NCBI RefSeq assembly: GCF_006489205.2
Contig: NZ_VFYR02000005.1
Location: 288,782-352,781, forward strand
Length of the DNA: 64,000 nucleotides
From: Brevibacterium sp. XM4083
Lineage (GTDB): Bacteria > Actinomycetota > Actinomycetes > Actinomycetales > Brevibacteriaceae
Direction: 5' to 3'
Part shown: positions 37,932-45,569 of the stretch, piece after piece
How the letters are laid out: each line of letters begins with the position of its first letter
Numbering within the stretch: the first letter of the stretch is position 1
Translations under genes and position numbers: made by a program
Notes under the pieces: model-generated
Seen by the model: only the letters and a program-made list of their open reading frames with translations
Database searches by the model: none
Told to the model about the DNA's origin: nothing

Positions 37932-38756
37932 GTGAGTGAGATCGCCAGCAGACGCATCGGAGACACGGGGAAGCTCATCGTCTTCCTCCACGGACTGTTC
38001 GGGCGCGGCAAGAACTTCGCGTCGATCGCGAAGGCCCTGAGCCCGGAGTTCTCGAGCCTCCTCATCGACCTCCCCGATCACGGGGAATCGGCGTGGACGG
38101 ACGCCTTCAGCTACGTCGCGACCGCGGATGCCGTGGCCGCCGCCATCACCGAGGCGACCGATCCTGAGGATCGCCCCGTCCACCTCGTCGGCCATTCCCT
38201 CGGGGGCAAGGCGGCAATGGTGCTCGCACTGCGCCACCCCGACCTCGTCGACCGCCTCGTCGTCGTCGACATCGCCCCGAGCGGTGGGGGAGACGTCGGC
38301 ACATTCGACCACCTGCTGACGAGCCTCGCCGAGCTCGACCTCGACACCGTGGCCTCACGCACCGAGGCGGACGCGGCGCTCGCGGAGAAGATCCCCGACC
38401 CGACGGTGCGCGGCTTCCTCCTGCAGAACCTCAGACCGGATTCGGGCGGCTACGCGTGGCAGCCGAACCTCACGATGCTGCGGGCGAACCTCCCGGTCAT
38501 CGGCGGCTTTCCGGAGGAGTCCGACCTCGTCGATGCGGCCACCGGTGCGACCCGGTTCCCCCGCCCCGTGCTCTGGGTCGCCGGCGCGGAATCGGACTAC
38601 ATCGACCGTGCACAGCTGCCGCTCATGCGCTCCTTCTTCCCCCGGACCACGCTCGTCACCGTCAAGGGGTCGGGACACTGGGTCCATTCGGAGAAGCCCG
38701 AGGCGTTCGTGACGGCTCTGCGGACGTTCCTCAACCGTCCGGAATATGCTGGCTGA
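37932..38756 (+). CDS. Alpha/beta hydrolase (YbfF-like)
   Basis: The 274-residue protein has LIVFLHGLFGRGKNF (oxyanion region), the LLIDLPDHGES strand, the nucleophile elbow VGHSLGGKAAM with Ser at about 95, and a late GSGHWVHSEKPE that carries the catalytic His. This matches the YbfF/PepI-like acyl esterase group. The natural substrate is unknown. It starts at GTG 37932 with little Shine-Dalgarno support and follows the SRPBCC gene closely. Confidence 0.9.
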   Translation: MSEIASRRIGDTGKLIVFLHGLFGRGKNFASIAKALSPEFSSLLIDLPDHGESAWTDAFSYVATADAVAAAITEATDPEDRPVHLVGHSLGGKAAMVLALRHPDLVDRLVVVDIAPSGGGDVGTFDHLLTSLAELDLDTVASRTEADAALAEKIPDPTVRGFLLQNLRPDSGGYAWQPNLTMLRANLPVIGGFPEESDLVDAATGATRFPRPVLWVAGAESDYIDRAQLPLMRSFFPRTTLVTVKGSGHWVHSEKPEAFVTALRTFLNRPEYAG

Positions 38757-38855
38757 ACACGGCGTTGTCGCCACAGAGGACGCTGCCTCGACCGCCGAGG
38801 CGACGGCAGCGGCCTCGGACACGCTGAACTGACATCGATCCCACAGGAGGAACGC

Positions 38856-39758
38856 GTGAGCGCACCCATCGACCAGACTCCCAAGTTCGCCGACTACGCC
38901 GACGGATCCCGCCTGGTGAGCACCGACTGGGTGGCCGAGCATGCGAGCGATCCCGGCGTCGTCATCGTCGAAAGCGACGAGGACGTCCTCCTCTACGAGA
39001 CCGGCCACATCCCCGGCGCCGTCAAGGTCGATTGGCACACCGAGCTCAACGACCCCGTCTCCCGTGACTATGTCGACGGTGCGGGGTTCGCGGCGCTCAT
39101 GGCCGCCAAGGGGATCTCCCGTGACGACACCATCGTCTTCTACGGCGACAAGTCCAACTGGTGGGCCGCCTACGCGCTGTGGGTGTTCTCGCTCTTCGGC
39201 CACGCCGATGTCCGCCTGATGGACGGCGGCCGTGCGAAGTGGGAGGCCGAGGGCAGGGAGATGACGACCGAGAAGCCGCAGCGGGAGACCACCGACTACC
39301 CGGTCGTCGAGCGCGACGATGCGACGCTGCGGGCCTTCCTGCCCGAGGTCAGGGACGGACTCGGCACACGTCCGCTCATCGACGTCCGCAGCCCCGAGGA
39401 GTACAGCGGCGAACGCACCCACATGCCCGCTTACCCCGAGGAGGGCGCCCTGCGCGGCGGTCACATCCCCGGGGCGCAGTCGGTGCCGTGGGCGAAGGCC
39501 GCGAACGAGGACGGCACCTTCCGGACCGCGGACGAGCTGCGCGCCATCTACACCGACGGCGCGGGCCTCGGCACCTCCGACGACGTCATCGCGTACTGCC
39601 GGATCGGGGAGCGCTCGAGCCACACGTGGTTCGTCCTCCAGCACCTCCTCGGCTACGACCACGTCCGCAACTACGACGGATCGTGGACGGAGTGGGGCAA
39701 CGCGGTGCGCGTGCCGATCGCCACGGGCACCGAACCGGGCGAGGTGCCGGCGCGCTGA
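38856..39758 (+). CDS. sseA: Thiosulfate sulfurtransferase (two-domain rhodanese, SseA type)
   Basis: The 300-residue protein has two rhodanese domains. The first (about 18-130) has [10 protein letters not shown] and [13 protein letters not shown] and is catalytically silent. The second has [29 protein letters not shown] and the active-site loop [13 protein letters not shown] with the catalytic Cys. It moves sulfane sulfur. GTG 38856 has an AGGAGG ribosome-binding site. The next gene, sufE-like, begins at the last base of its stop codon (TGATG). Confidence 0.92.
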   Translation: MSAPIDQTPKFADYADGSRLVSTDWVAEHASDPGVVIVESDEDVLLYETGHIPGAVKVDWHTELNDPVSRDYVDGAGFAALMAAKGISRDDTIVFYGDKSNWWAAYALWVFSLFGHADVRLMDGGRAKWEAEGREMTTEKPQRETTDYPVVERDDATLRAFLPEVRDGLGTRPLIDVRSPEEYSGERTHMPAYPEEGALRGGHIPGAQSVPWAKAANEDGTFRTADELRAIYTDGAGLGTSDDVIAYCRIGERSSHTWFVLQHLLGYDHVRNYDGSWTEWGNAVRVPIATGTEPGEVPAR

Positions 39759-40237
39759 TGGCCGACGACATCACCACCTCCGACCTGCCGGACTCGCTGG
39801 CCGAGATCGTCACCGACTTCGCCGAGACCGAGCCGGCCGAGCGGCTCCAGCTGCTCCTCGAGTTCTCGAGTGAGCTGCCCGAGCTGCCGGCGAAGTACGC
39901 CGATCATCCCGAGCTCCTCGAACCGGTGCCCGAATGCCAGTCGCCGATCTTCCTCGTCACCGAGGTCGACGACCCCGAGAGCGGAGAGCAGGCGACCGTG
40001 CGCCTCCACTTCTCCGCCCCGCCCGAGGCGCCGACGACCCGCGGGTTCGCCGGCATCCTCTCCGAAGGCCTTGACGGGCAGTCCGCGGCGACGGTGCTCT
40101 CCGTGCCCGCGGACCTGCCTCTGCGGCTGTCGCTGACCGACGCGGTGAGCCCGCTGCGACTGCGGGGGATGAGCGGAATGCTCTCGCGCATCCAGCGTCA
40201 GGTTTCTGAGAGGATCGGCAAGATCACATCCGCATGA
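39758..40237 (+). CDS. SufE-like sulfur acceptor protein
   Basis: The 159-residue protein fits the SufE family. The sulfur-accepting Cys lies in [10 protein letters not shown], preceded by [16 protein letters not shown] later [15 protein letters not shown] helix and the [17 protein letters not shown]-terminus are typical. In actinobacteria such proteins are paired with a rhodanese, as here, so it probably relays sulfur from SseA or a cysteine desulfurase for Fe-S or cofactor assembly. Its ATG overlaps the sseA stop by one base. Confidence 0.9.
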   Translation: MADDITTSDLPDSLAEIVTDFAETEPAERLQLLLEFSSELPELPAKYADHPELLEPVPECQSPIFLVTEVDDPESGEQATVRLHFSAPPEAPTTRGFAGILSEGLDGQSAATVLSVPADLPLRLSLTDAVSPLRLRGMSGMLSRIQRQVSERIGKITSA

Positions 40238-40277
40238 GCGCGGAGGCGGTTGGCTGAGCGACGCATGTGGGCTAGAT

Positions 40278-40296
40278 TGTGGTTAGCCTGTCCTTA
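40278..40296. promoter_or_regulatory. Iron box (DtxR/IdeR-type) before siderophore permease operon
   Basis: TGTGGTTAGCCTGTCCTTA matches the DtxR/IdeR consensus at about 13 of 19 positions. It is weaker than the box at 35829 but sits 27 bp before the first permease gene, where iron control is expected. Confidence 0.6.
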
Positions 40297-40322
40297 ATCA
40301 ATCGACCTCCGAGGATCTTCCG

Positions 40323-41390
40323 ATGACTGCTCTCGCCACCCCCGCCTCGGCGACAGCAGACTCCCCTTCGAAGCCCTCGACCTCGACCGCACTCAGGGCG
40401 AGACGCGCCATCGGCCTCGTCATCGCGCTCATCGCGCTCGTCGTCGTCATCCTCGCCTCCCTCGCGATCGGCACGCGGGACATGCCGGTCTCGGAGGTCA
40501 TCGGCGCGTTCGTGGCCCCCTCCGGCAGCGACGATCAGCTCGTCGTCCTCGAGCTGCGGTACCCGCGGACCGTGCTCGGCATCATCGTCGGCATGGGACT
40601 CGGGCTGTCCGGGGCGCTCATCCAAGCGCTCACCCGCAACCCGCTCGCCGATCCCGGCATCCTCGGCGTCAATGCCGGGGCGTCGTTCGCCGTCACCGTC
40701 GGCATCGGCTTCTTCGGCATCACCTCGATCAGCGGCTACGTCTGGTTCGCCTTCCTCGGCGCCCTGCTCGCGACGACCGGCGTCTACGTCATCGGCTCCG
40801 CCGGACGCACCCGCACGGTCGATCCCATCCGGCTCACCCTCGCCGGGGTCGCGGTGGCCGCGGTGCTCACGGGACTGACGAAGGGCATCCTGCTGACCAA
40901 CGAACGCGCGTTCGACGCGTTCCGCTCGTGGGACGTCGGCGCGATCGCCGGCCGCGGCTTCGACACGGTCTCCGCGGTCGTCCCGTTCATCGCGATCGGC
41001 ATCGTCCTCGCGCTGGCGCTCTCGCACTCGCTCAACGCCGTCGCCCTCGGCGACGATCTCGCCGCGAGCCTCGGCACCTCGGTCAACCGCACGCGGATCC
41101 TCTCGATCATCGCCGTCACCCTCCTCGCCGGAGCCGCCACCGCAGCGGCCGGTCCGATCGGCTTCATCGGACTGATGATCCCGCACATCGCGCGGTGGAT
41201 CGTCGGTCCCGACCAGCGGTGGATCCTGAGCTATTCGCTCATCCTGTCCCCGATCCTCCTGCTCGCCTCCGACATCATCGGCCGGGTCGTCATGAAGCCC
41301 GGTGAGCTGCAGGTCGGAGTCGTCACCGCGTTCGTCGGCGCCCCCGTCCTCATCGCGCTCGTGCGCCGGAAGAAAGCGAGCGGCCTGTGA
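40323..41390 (+). CDS. FecCD-type siderophore ABC permease 1
   Basis: The 355-residue protein has about nine to ten helices and the FecCD landmarks: LELRYPRTVLGIIVGMGLG, then SGALIQALTRNPLADPGILG with the conserved RNPLADP, and a C-terminal LLAGAATAAAGPIGFIGL with the ATPase-contacting GPIGF loop. The N-terminal ~30 residues are a polar Thr/Ser/Pro stretch. It forms a heterodimer with the next permease and imports ferric siderophore. It ends in a GTGA overlap with the second permease. Confidence 0.93.
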   Translation: MTALATPASATADSPSKPSTSTALRARRAIGLVIALIALVVVILASLAIGTRDMPVSEVIGAFVAPSGSDDQLVVLELRYPRTVLGIIVGMGLGLSGALIQALTRNPLADPGILGVNAGASFAVTVGIGFFGITSISGYVWFAFLGALLATTGVYVIGSAGRTRTVDPIRLTLAGVAVAAVLTGLTKGILLTNERAFDAFRSWDVGAIAGRGFDTVSAVVPFIAIGIVLALALSHSLNAVALGDDLAASLGTSVNRTRILSIIAVTLLAGAATAAAGPIGFIGLMIPHIARWIVGPDQRWILSYSLILSPILLLASDIIGRVVMKPGELQVGVVTAFVGAPVLIALVRRKKASGL

Positions 41391-42499
41391 ACCCGACATC
41401 AGCAGGCGCGGACACCAGGCCGGTCCGCGAACTCGTCCCCGGCAAGGGCGCGGCCGCGGGGGAGCGGATCGACTTCGGTCGGCCGATGGCCCGGGTGCTC
41501 GGCCACCGCATCGACGTCCGTGTCGTCGTGGCCGCCGGCATCGTCGCGCTCCTCGCCCTCGTGTGCGGCTTCTTCGGCCTTCTCCTCGGGGAGTTCTCCC
41601 TCACCCCCACCGAGGTGTTCGAAGGTCTCTTCGGAGCCGCTGACAAGCGCATCGTCAACACCGTCGTCGGCGAATGGCGGGCCCCGCGGATCGTCGCCGG
41701 CATCGTCCTCGGCGCCGGCCTCGGCGTCTCCGGTGCCGTCTTCCAGTCGCTGACGCGCAATCCGCTCGGCAGTCCGGACATCATCGGCTTCTCCACCGGC
41801 GCCTACACCGGCGGCATCGTGACGATCATCTTCTTCGGGTCGAGCTTCGTCTCCACCGCCTTCGGCGCGATCGTCGGCGGCATCCTCACCGCCGTCCTCG
41901 TCTACGTCCTCACGTGGAAGGGCGGTGTCCAGGGCTTCCGACTCATCATCGTCGGCATCGCGCTCACGGCGATGCTCAGCGCCTTCAACACGTGGCTGAT
42001 CATGCGCGCCGACCTCGACCTCGCGATGGCCGCCGCCACGTGGGGTGCCGGCACCCTCAACGGCATGGGCTGGTCGACGATCCTGCCGGCGACGATCGCC
42101 ACGATCGTCCTCGGCATCGCCTGCGGACTCTTCTCCCGCGACCTCGGCACGCTTGAGCTCGGCGACGACACCGCGAAGGCTCTCGGGGTGCGCAACGAAC
42201 CCGTGCGGGCGGCGCTCATCCTCGTCGCCGTCGCGCTCGTCGCCGTGGTCACCGCCGCTGCCGGTCCGATCGCCTTCGTCGCCCTCGCCGCCCCGCAGAT
42301 CGGACGGCGCATCGCGAAGTCGCAGGGCACGAGCCTGCTCATGGCCGCCGCCGTGGGCGCGCTCCTGCTCGTCGGGGCCGACCTCATCGCCCAGCACGCT
42401 CTGGGTGAGATCCAACTTCCCGTCGGAGTCGTCACCGTGTGCATCGGCGGCGTCTACCTCATCTGGCTACTCGTCCAAGAAGCTCGGAGGGCACAATGA
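41387..42499 (+). CDS. FecCD-type siderophore ABC permease 2
   Basis: The 370-residue protein parallels the previous one: GEWRAPRIVAGIVLGAGLG, SGAVFQSLTRNPLGSPDIIG (conserved RNPLGSPD), and VTAAAGPIAFVALAAPQIGR near the end. Its N-terminal ~45 residues are a cytoplasmic polar extension. It starts at GTG 41387 inside the first permease's stop and ends in an ATGA overlap with the ATPase gene. The two proteins likely form the heterodimeric channel. Confidence 0.93.
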   Translation: MNPTSAGADTRPVRELVPGKGAAAGERIDFGRPMARVLGHRIDVRVVVAAGIVALLALVCGFFGLLLGEFSLTPTEVFEGLFGAADKRIVNTVVGEWRAPRIVAGIVLGAGLGVSGAVFQSLTRNPLGSPDIIGFSTGAYTGGIVTIIFFGSSFVSTAFGAIVGGILTAVLVYVLTWKGGVQGFRLIIVGIALTAMLSAFNTWLIMRADLDLAMAAATWGAGTLNGMGWSTILPATIATIVLGIACGLFSRDLGTLELGDDTAKALGVRNEPVRAALILVAVALVAVVTAAAGPIAFVALAAPQIGRRIAKSQGTSLLMAAAVGALLLVGADLIAQHALGEIQLPVGVVTVCIGGVYLIWLLVQEARRAQ

Positions 42500-43365
42500 G
42501 CGCTCACACCATGGCCGCAGACCTCGCATCCTCAGGGGTCGACGCCCCGGCGCCGCTGATGGCGGAGAACCTCGACCTCGCCTATGACCAGCGCCAGATC
42601 GTCACCGACCTCGATGTGCGGATCCCGGAGGGGAAGTTCACCGTCATCGTCGGGCCGAATGCGTGCGGCAAGTCGACGCTGCTGCGGGCCCTCGCGCGTC
42701 TCCTGCCGCCGGCGAATGGGACCGTCCTCCTCGACGGCACCGACATCACGAAGCTGAAGACGAAGCAGATCGCCAAGCGCCTCGGCCTGCTGCCGCAGAG
42801 CTCGATCGCCCCGGAGGGCATCACGGTCGGCGAACTCGTCGCACGCGGCCGCCACCCGCATCAGTCCTTCCTCAAGCAGTGGACGGATGACGACGAGATC
42901 GCCGTGCTCTCCGCGCTGCGAGCGACGAACGCCGAGGAGCTGTCGGCCCGTCAGGTCGATGAGCTCTCCGGCGGTCAGCGGCAGCGGGTGTGGGTCGCGA
43001 TGGTGCTCGCCCAGGAGACGCCGCTGCTCCTCCTCGACGAGCCGACGACGTTCCTCGACGTCGCCTTCCAGATCGAACTGCTCGACCTGTTCGCGCAGCT
43101 CAATCACGAGCACGGGCACACCCTCGTCGCCGTGCTCCACGACCTCAATCAGGCGTGCCGCTACGCCGACGAGATCATCGCGATGAAGGACGGCGCGATC
43201 GTCGCCCAGGGCGCCCCCTCGCAGATCGTCACCGCCGAGCTCGTCCACGATGTGTTCGGCATCGATTGCAGCGTCATCGACGACCCTGTCACCGGCGCGC
43301 CGATGATCGTGCCCGGCCCGCCGAAGAAGACCTTCGCCGAACGCGCGGAGAAGGCCCGCGCCTGA
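42496..43365 (+). CDS. fepC: Siderophore ABC transporter ATPase (FepC type)
   Basis: The 289-residue protein has Walker A GPNACGKSTLLRAL, a Q-loop LLPQSS, the VGELVARGRHPHQS segment typical of iron-siderophore ATPases, signature ELSGGQRQRVW, and Walker B LLLLDEPTTFLD with the catalytic Glu. A switch His is in VLHDLNQA. It powers both FecCD permeases. ATG 42496 overlaps the permease stop and is preceded by CGGAGGG. The C-terminal FAERAEKARA tail is basic. Confidence 0.94.
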   Translation: MSAHTMAADLASSGVDAPAPLMAENLDLAYDQRQIVTDLDVRIPEGKFTVIVGPNACGKSTLLRALARLLPPANGTVLLDGTDITKLKTKQIAKRLGLLPQSSIAPEGITVGELVARGRHPHQSFLKQWTDDDEIAVLSALRATNAEELSARQVDELSGGQRQRVWVAMVLAQETPLLLLDEPTTFLDVAFQIELLDLFAQLNHEHGHTLVAVLHDLNQACRYADEIIAMKDGAIVAQGAPSQIVTAELVHDVFGIDCSVIDDPVTGAPMIVPGPPKKTFAERAEKARA

Positions 43366-43403
43366 CGGGTGCGCGGCCGCTCAGCTGAATCCGGGGGTGC
43401 CGC

Positions 43404-44558
43404 CTACCGCTTGGCGGTCCCGTCGCCGTCAGCCCCGTCGGTGGTGGGCCGGGCGGTGTTGGTCCCGTCGGTGGTGGGCCGGGCACCGTCAGGCCCGTCG
43501 GTGTCGGGCCGACGGGTCTGTGTGCCGGTGTCAGACGCGTCCGATGCGGCACCCTGCGCGCTCCGCGCATCGGCGACTCGAGCGCCGCTCGCGGCCGTGT
43601 GATCGGATGAGTCGTGGTTCGGCTTCTTCACGAGCTTCTGGATGCCGATCGCGATCGCCGCGACGTTGGCGCCCCAGACCGCACCGAGGATGAGCGAGAA
43701 GAACGTGTTGACGAGCCAGCCGAGGATGCCGGCCACCTCGCCGGCAGGTGCCTCGAGGCTGTGGACGAAGTCGTAGATGGCGGTGAAGCCGAGTTCGTCG
43801 GTGCCGACGAGGATGATGTGGCCGCCGACCCAGAGCATCGCCAGGGTGCCGATGACGGAGAGCCCGCCGAGGAGCTTCGGCATCGCCTGGACGAGGAAGC
43901 GCCCGAACTTCTGCGCACCCGGATTCTTTCGACCGGCGAGGTTGAGGCCGATGTCGTCCATCTTGACGATGAGGGCGACGACGCCGTAGACGCCGACGGT
44001 GATCGCCAGCGCGACGACGACGAGGATGATCGCCCGGGACAGCAGCGGCTCGTCGGCCACCTCGTTGAGGGCGATGACCATGATCTCGCAGCTGAGCACG
44101 AAGTCCGTGGTGATCGCCGAGCGCACGATCTTCTTCTCACGACCGGCCTCATCCTCGGGCTCCTGCCCGGCGGCCTCCTCCTTGTCGTCGTGCGCCTCGA
44201 CCCAGCCGAGCTTCTCGAAGATCTTCTCGGCCCCCTCGAAGCACAGGTACGTGCCGCCGACCATGAGCAGGGGAGTGAGCAGCCACGGGAGGAACTGACT
44301 GAGCAGGAGGATGATCGGCAGGATGATGACGATCTTGTTGAATAGCGAGCCGAATGCGATGCGCTTGATGATCGGCAGCTCGCGCTTGGGATCGACGCCT
44401 TCGACGAACTTCGGAGTGACGGCGGCATCGTCGACGACGACGCCGACGGTCTTGGCACCGGCACGCGACGCACCGGCGGCGACGTCGTCGAGGCTGGCCG
44501 CGGAGAGTCTGACGAGTGCGGCGACATCGTCGAGGAGGGCGAAGAGGCCGCCGGCCAT
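43404..44558 (-). CDS. DUF808 (YedI-like) membrane protein
   Basis: The 384-residue protein starts MAGGLFALLDDVAALVRLSA and continues through GVVVDDAAVTPKFVEG and then several helices, matching DUF808/YedI. The role is unknown. The last ~65 residues are a disordered tail rich in Asp/Gly/Thr/Pro, with repeats of ARPTTDG encoded by short DNA repeats at about 43430-43510. ATG 44558 follows the stop codon of the META-like gene directly (TAG-ATG), so it is the third gene of a three-gene operon. Confidence 0.9.
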   Translation of the reverse strand: MAGGLFALLDDVAALVRLSAASLDDVAAGASRAGAKTVGVVVDDAAVTPKFVEGVDPKRELPIIKRIAFGSLFNKIVIILPIILLLSQFLPWLLTPLLMVGGTYLCFEGAEKIFEKLGWVEAHDDKEEAAGQEPEDEAGREKKIVRSAITTDFVLSCEIMVIALNEVADEPLLSRAIILVVVALAITVGVYGVVALIVKMDDIGLNLAGRKNPGAQKFGRFLVQAMPKLLGGLSVIGTLAMLWVGGHIILVGTDELGFTAIYDFVHSLEAPAGEVAGILGWLVNTFFSLILGAVWGANVAAIAIGIQKLVKKPNHDSSDHTAASGARVADARSAQGAASDASDTGTQTRRPDTDGPDGARPTTDGTNTARPTTDGADGDGTAKR

Positions 44559-44858
44559 CTACTTCTCCCCGCCGTGGTCGCGGATCAGCTCGCCGAGGCG
44601 GTTCCCGCTCTGGTCGAAGACCGCGAGGACATCACCGTCGGCCTCGACCCGGCGCACGCGCCCGAGCCACGTCTTCATTCCCGGCGCGGCCATCTGCGTG
44701 GTGAGGAACGGGGCGATGACTGCGCTGGCGTCACCGTCAGACTGCCAGGTCGTCACAATGCGATTGGCCCCGTCGCTTCCGTTGAGAGTCCCGTCGGCCG
44801 CGAGTGCGAGGAACGCCTTCGAATCCTTGCCTGCCGACCACTGTCCGTCGAGAGTCAC
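44559..44858 (-). CDS. META-like protein without signal peptide or Cys pair
   Basis: The 99-residue protein is a paralogue of the lipoprotein encoded just upstream: GQWSAGKDSKAFLALAADG, GSDGANRIVTTW and GMKTWLGRVRRV line up with the META/HslJ fold. The two cysteines of the upstream copy (in GSDGCNR and KACAGVD) are both replaced here (GSDGANR, MAAPGMK), and there is no signal peptide. It starts at GTG 44858 inside the upstream stop (GTGA). A cytoplasmic relative that no longer needs a disulfide is a plausible reading. The longer open frame upstream is the wrong reading. Confidence 0.72.
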   Translation of the reverse strand: MTLDGQWSAGKDSKAFLALAADGTLNGSDGANRIVTTWQSDGDASAVIAPFLTTQMAAPGMKTWLGRVRRVEADGDVLAVFDQSGNRLGELIRDHGGEK

Positions 44859-45313
44859 TTGTCCTTCTCCAATCCGCCGATGACAGATCCCTGCCCGTCT
44901 TTGACGGTCATGACATCGCCTTCGACTGTAGCGGTCGCCGCCTTCGACAACCACGCGTCGACGCCTGCACACGCCTTCTGAGTGCTCGTGAACGATTCGA
45001 TCACGATGGTGTCGCCGTCGAGCGTCCACGAAGTCTGGATTCTGTTGCAGCCGTCGGACCCGGTCAGCGTTCCGTCATCGGCGAATTCGAGGAACGGATC
45101 TCCGGCCTCCGGTGAGGACCATCTGCCGGTGGGATCGAGTTCCGCCGCGGCGGACCCGGTCTGAGAGGCCGTCTCGCTGGGTGCCGAACTTGTGGGTGAT
45201 TCGGCAGGAGAGCCTGTGCTGCACGCGGCAAGGGGCAGCGTCGCCGCAAGGGCGACCGCGCCGAAGACGCGCCGGAGGCCGGGAGACAGTCGGTGCACGC
45301 TGAGGGTCGTCAT
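44855..45313 (-). CDS. META-domain lipoprotein (HslJ-like)
   Basis: The 152-residue protein has a lipoprotein signal peptide ending LPLAAC (Cys near 31), a Ser/Thr/Pro/Glu linker, and a META domain (residues ~60-150): GRWSSPEAGDPFLEFADDG, GSDGCNRIQTSW and STQKACAGVDAWL. The two cysteines probably form a disulfide. META proteins include HslJ, linked to heat and antibiotic stress. It heads the META-META-DUF808 operon; the divergent S1 peptidase gene starts 256 bp away. Confidence 0.85.
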   Translation of the reverse strand: MTTLSVHRLSPGLRRVFGAVALAATLPLAACSTGSPAESPTSSAPSETASQTGSAAAELDPTGRWSSPEAGDPFLEFADDGTLTGSDGCNRIQTSWTLDGDTIVIESFTSTQKACAGVDAWLSKAATATVEGDVMTVKDGQGSVIGGLEKDK

Positions 45314-45374
45314 GCACCGATCATAACGGGGACGCCCGAGAGGTCGATCCCCATCGCCGACGAAGCGGACGAAT

Positions 45375-45486
45375 CCATGTTTTGTTCGTTTTGTTCACCG
45401 GCAACACGCAAACTTGTTGCTTCGCACCGTTGCCGATCCGTAACCTGGCACACGGTTGACACCTGTTTTCGTGACCTGTTTGTGAC
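45375..45486 (+). promoter_or_regulatory. Upstream region of first S1 peptidase: GTTCAC element and GTGAC direct repeats
   Basis: Two elements recur before both S1 peptidase genes. A TTTTGTTCG...TTGTTCACCGG block lies here at about 45379-45400. CCGTAACCTG begins at 45438, exactly 45 bp after the GTTCAC (45393). GTGACCTGTTTGTGAC at 45471-45486 is a direct repeat with 11-bp spacing, one helical turn, which resembles MtrA-type direct-repeat sites at cell-wall genes of actinobacteria. TTGACA at 45456-45461 is a perfect -35 but no good -10 is visible. The MtrA assignment is an inference. Confidence 0.5.
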
Positions 45487-45569
45487 AGTGCAGATGACTG
45501 CTGGATCGGCATGTTCACGGACTCACCAGACAATCGCATCAATGAATCCGACCAAGGGAATCCAAGAGT

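Noticed and set aside
43289..43570. Proline-rich minus-strand 93-codon frame
   Set aside because: It overlaps the end of the ATPase gene and the tail of the DUF808 gene in another frame; the repeats are those of the DUF808 tail.
45420..45569. ydaO/c-di-AMP riboswitch upstream of the peptidase genes
   Set aside because: GTAACC/GTGAC motifs recall leaders of wall hydrolases, but I could not find the conserved riboswitch core segments or stems.
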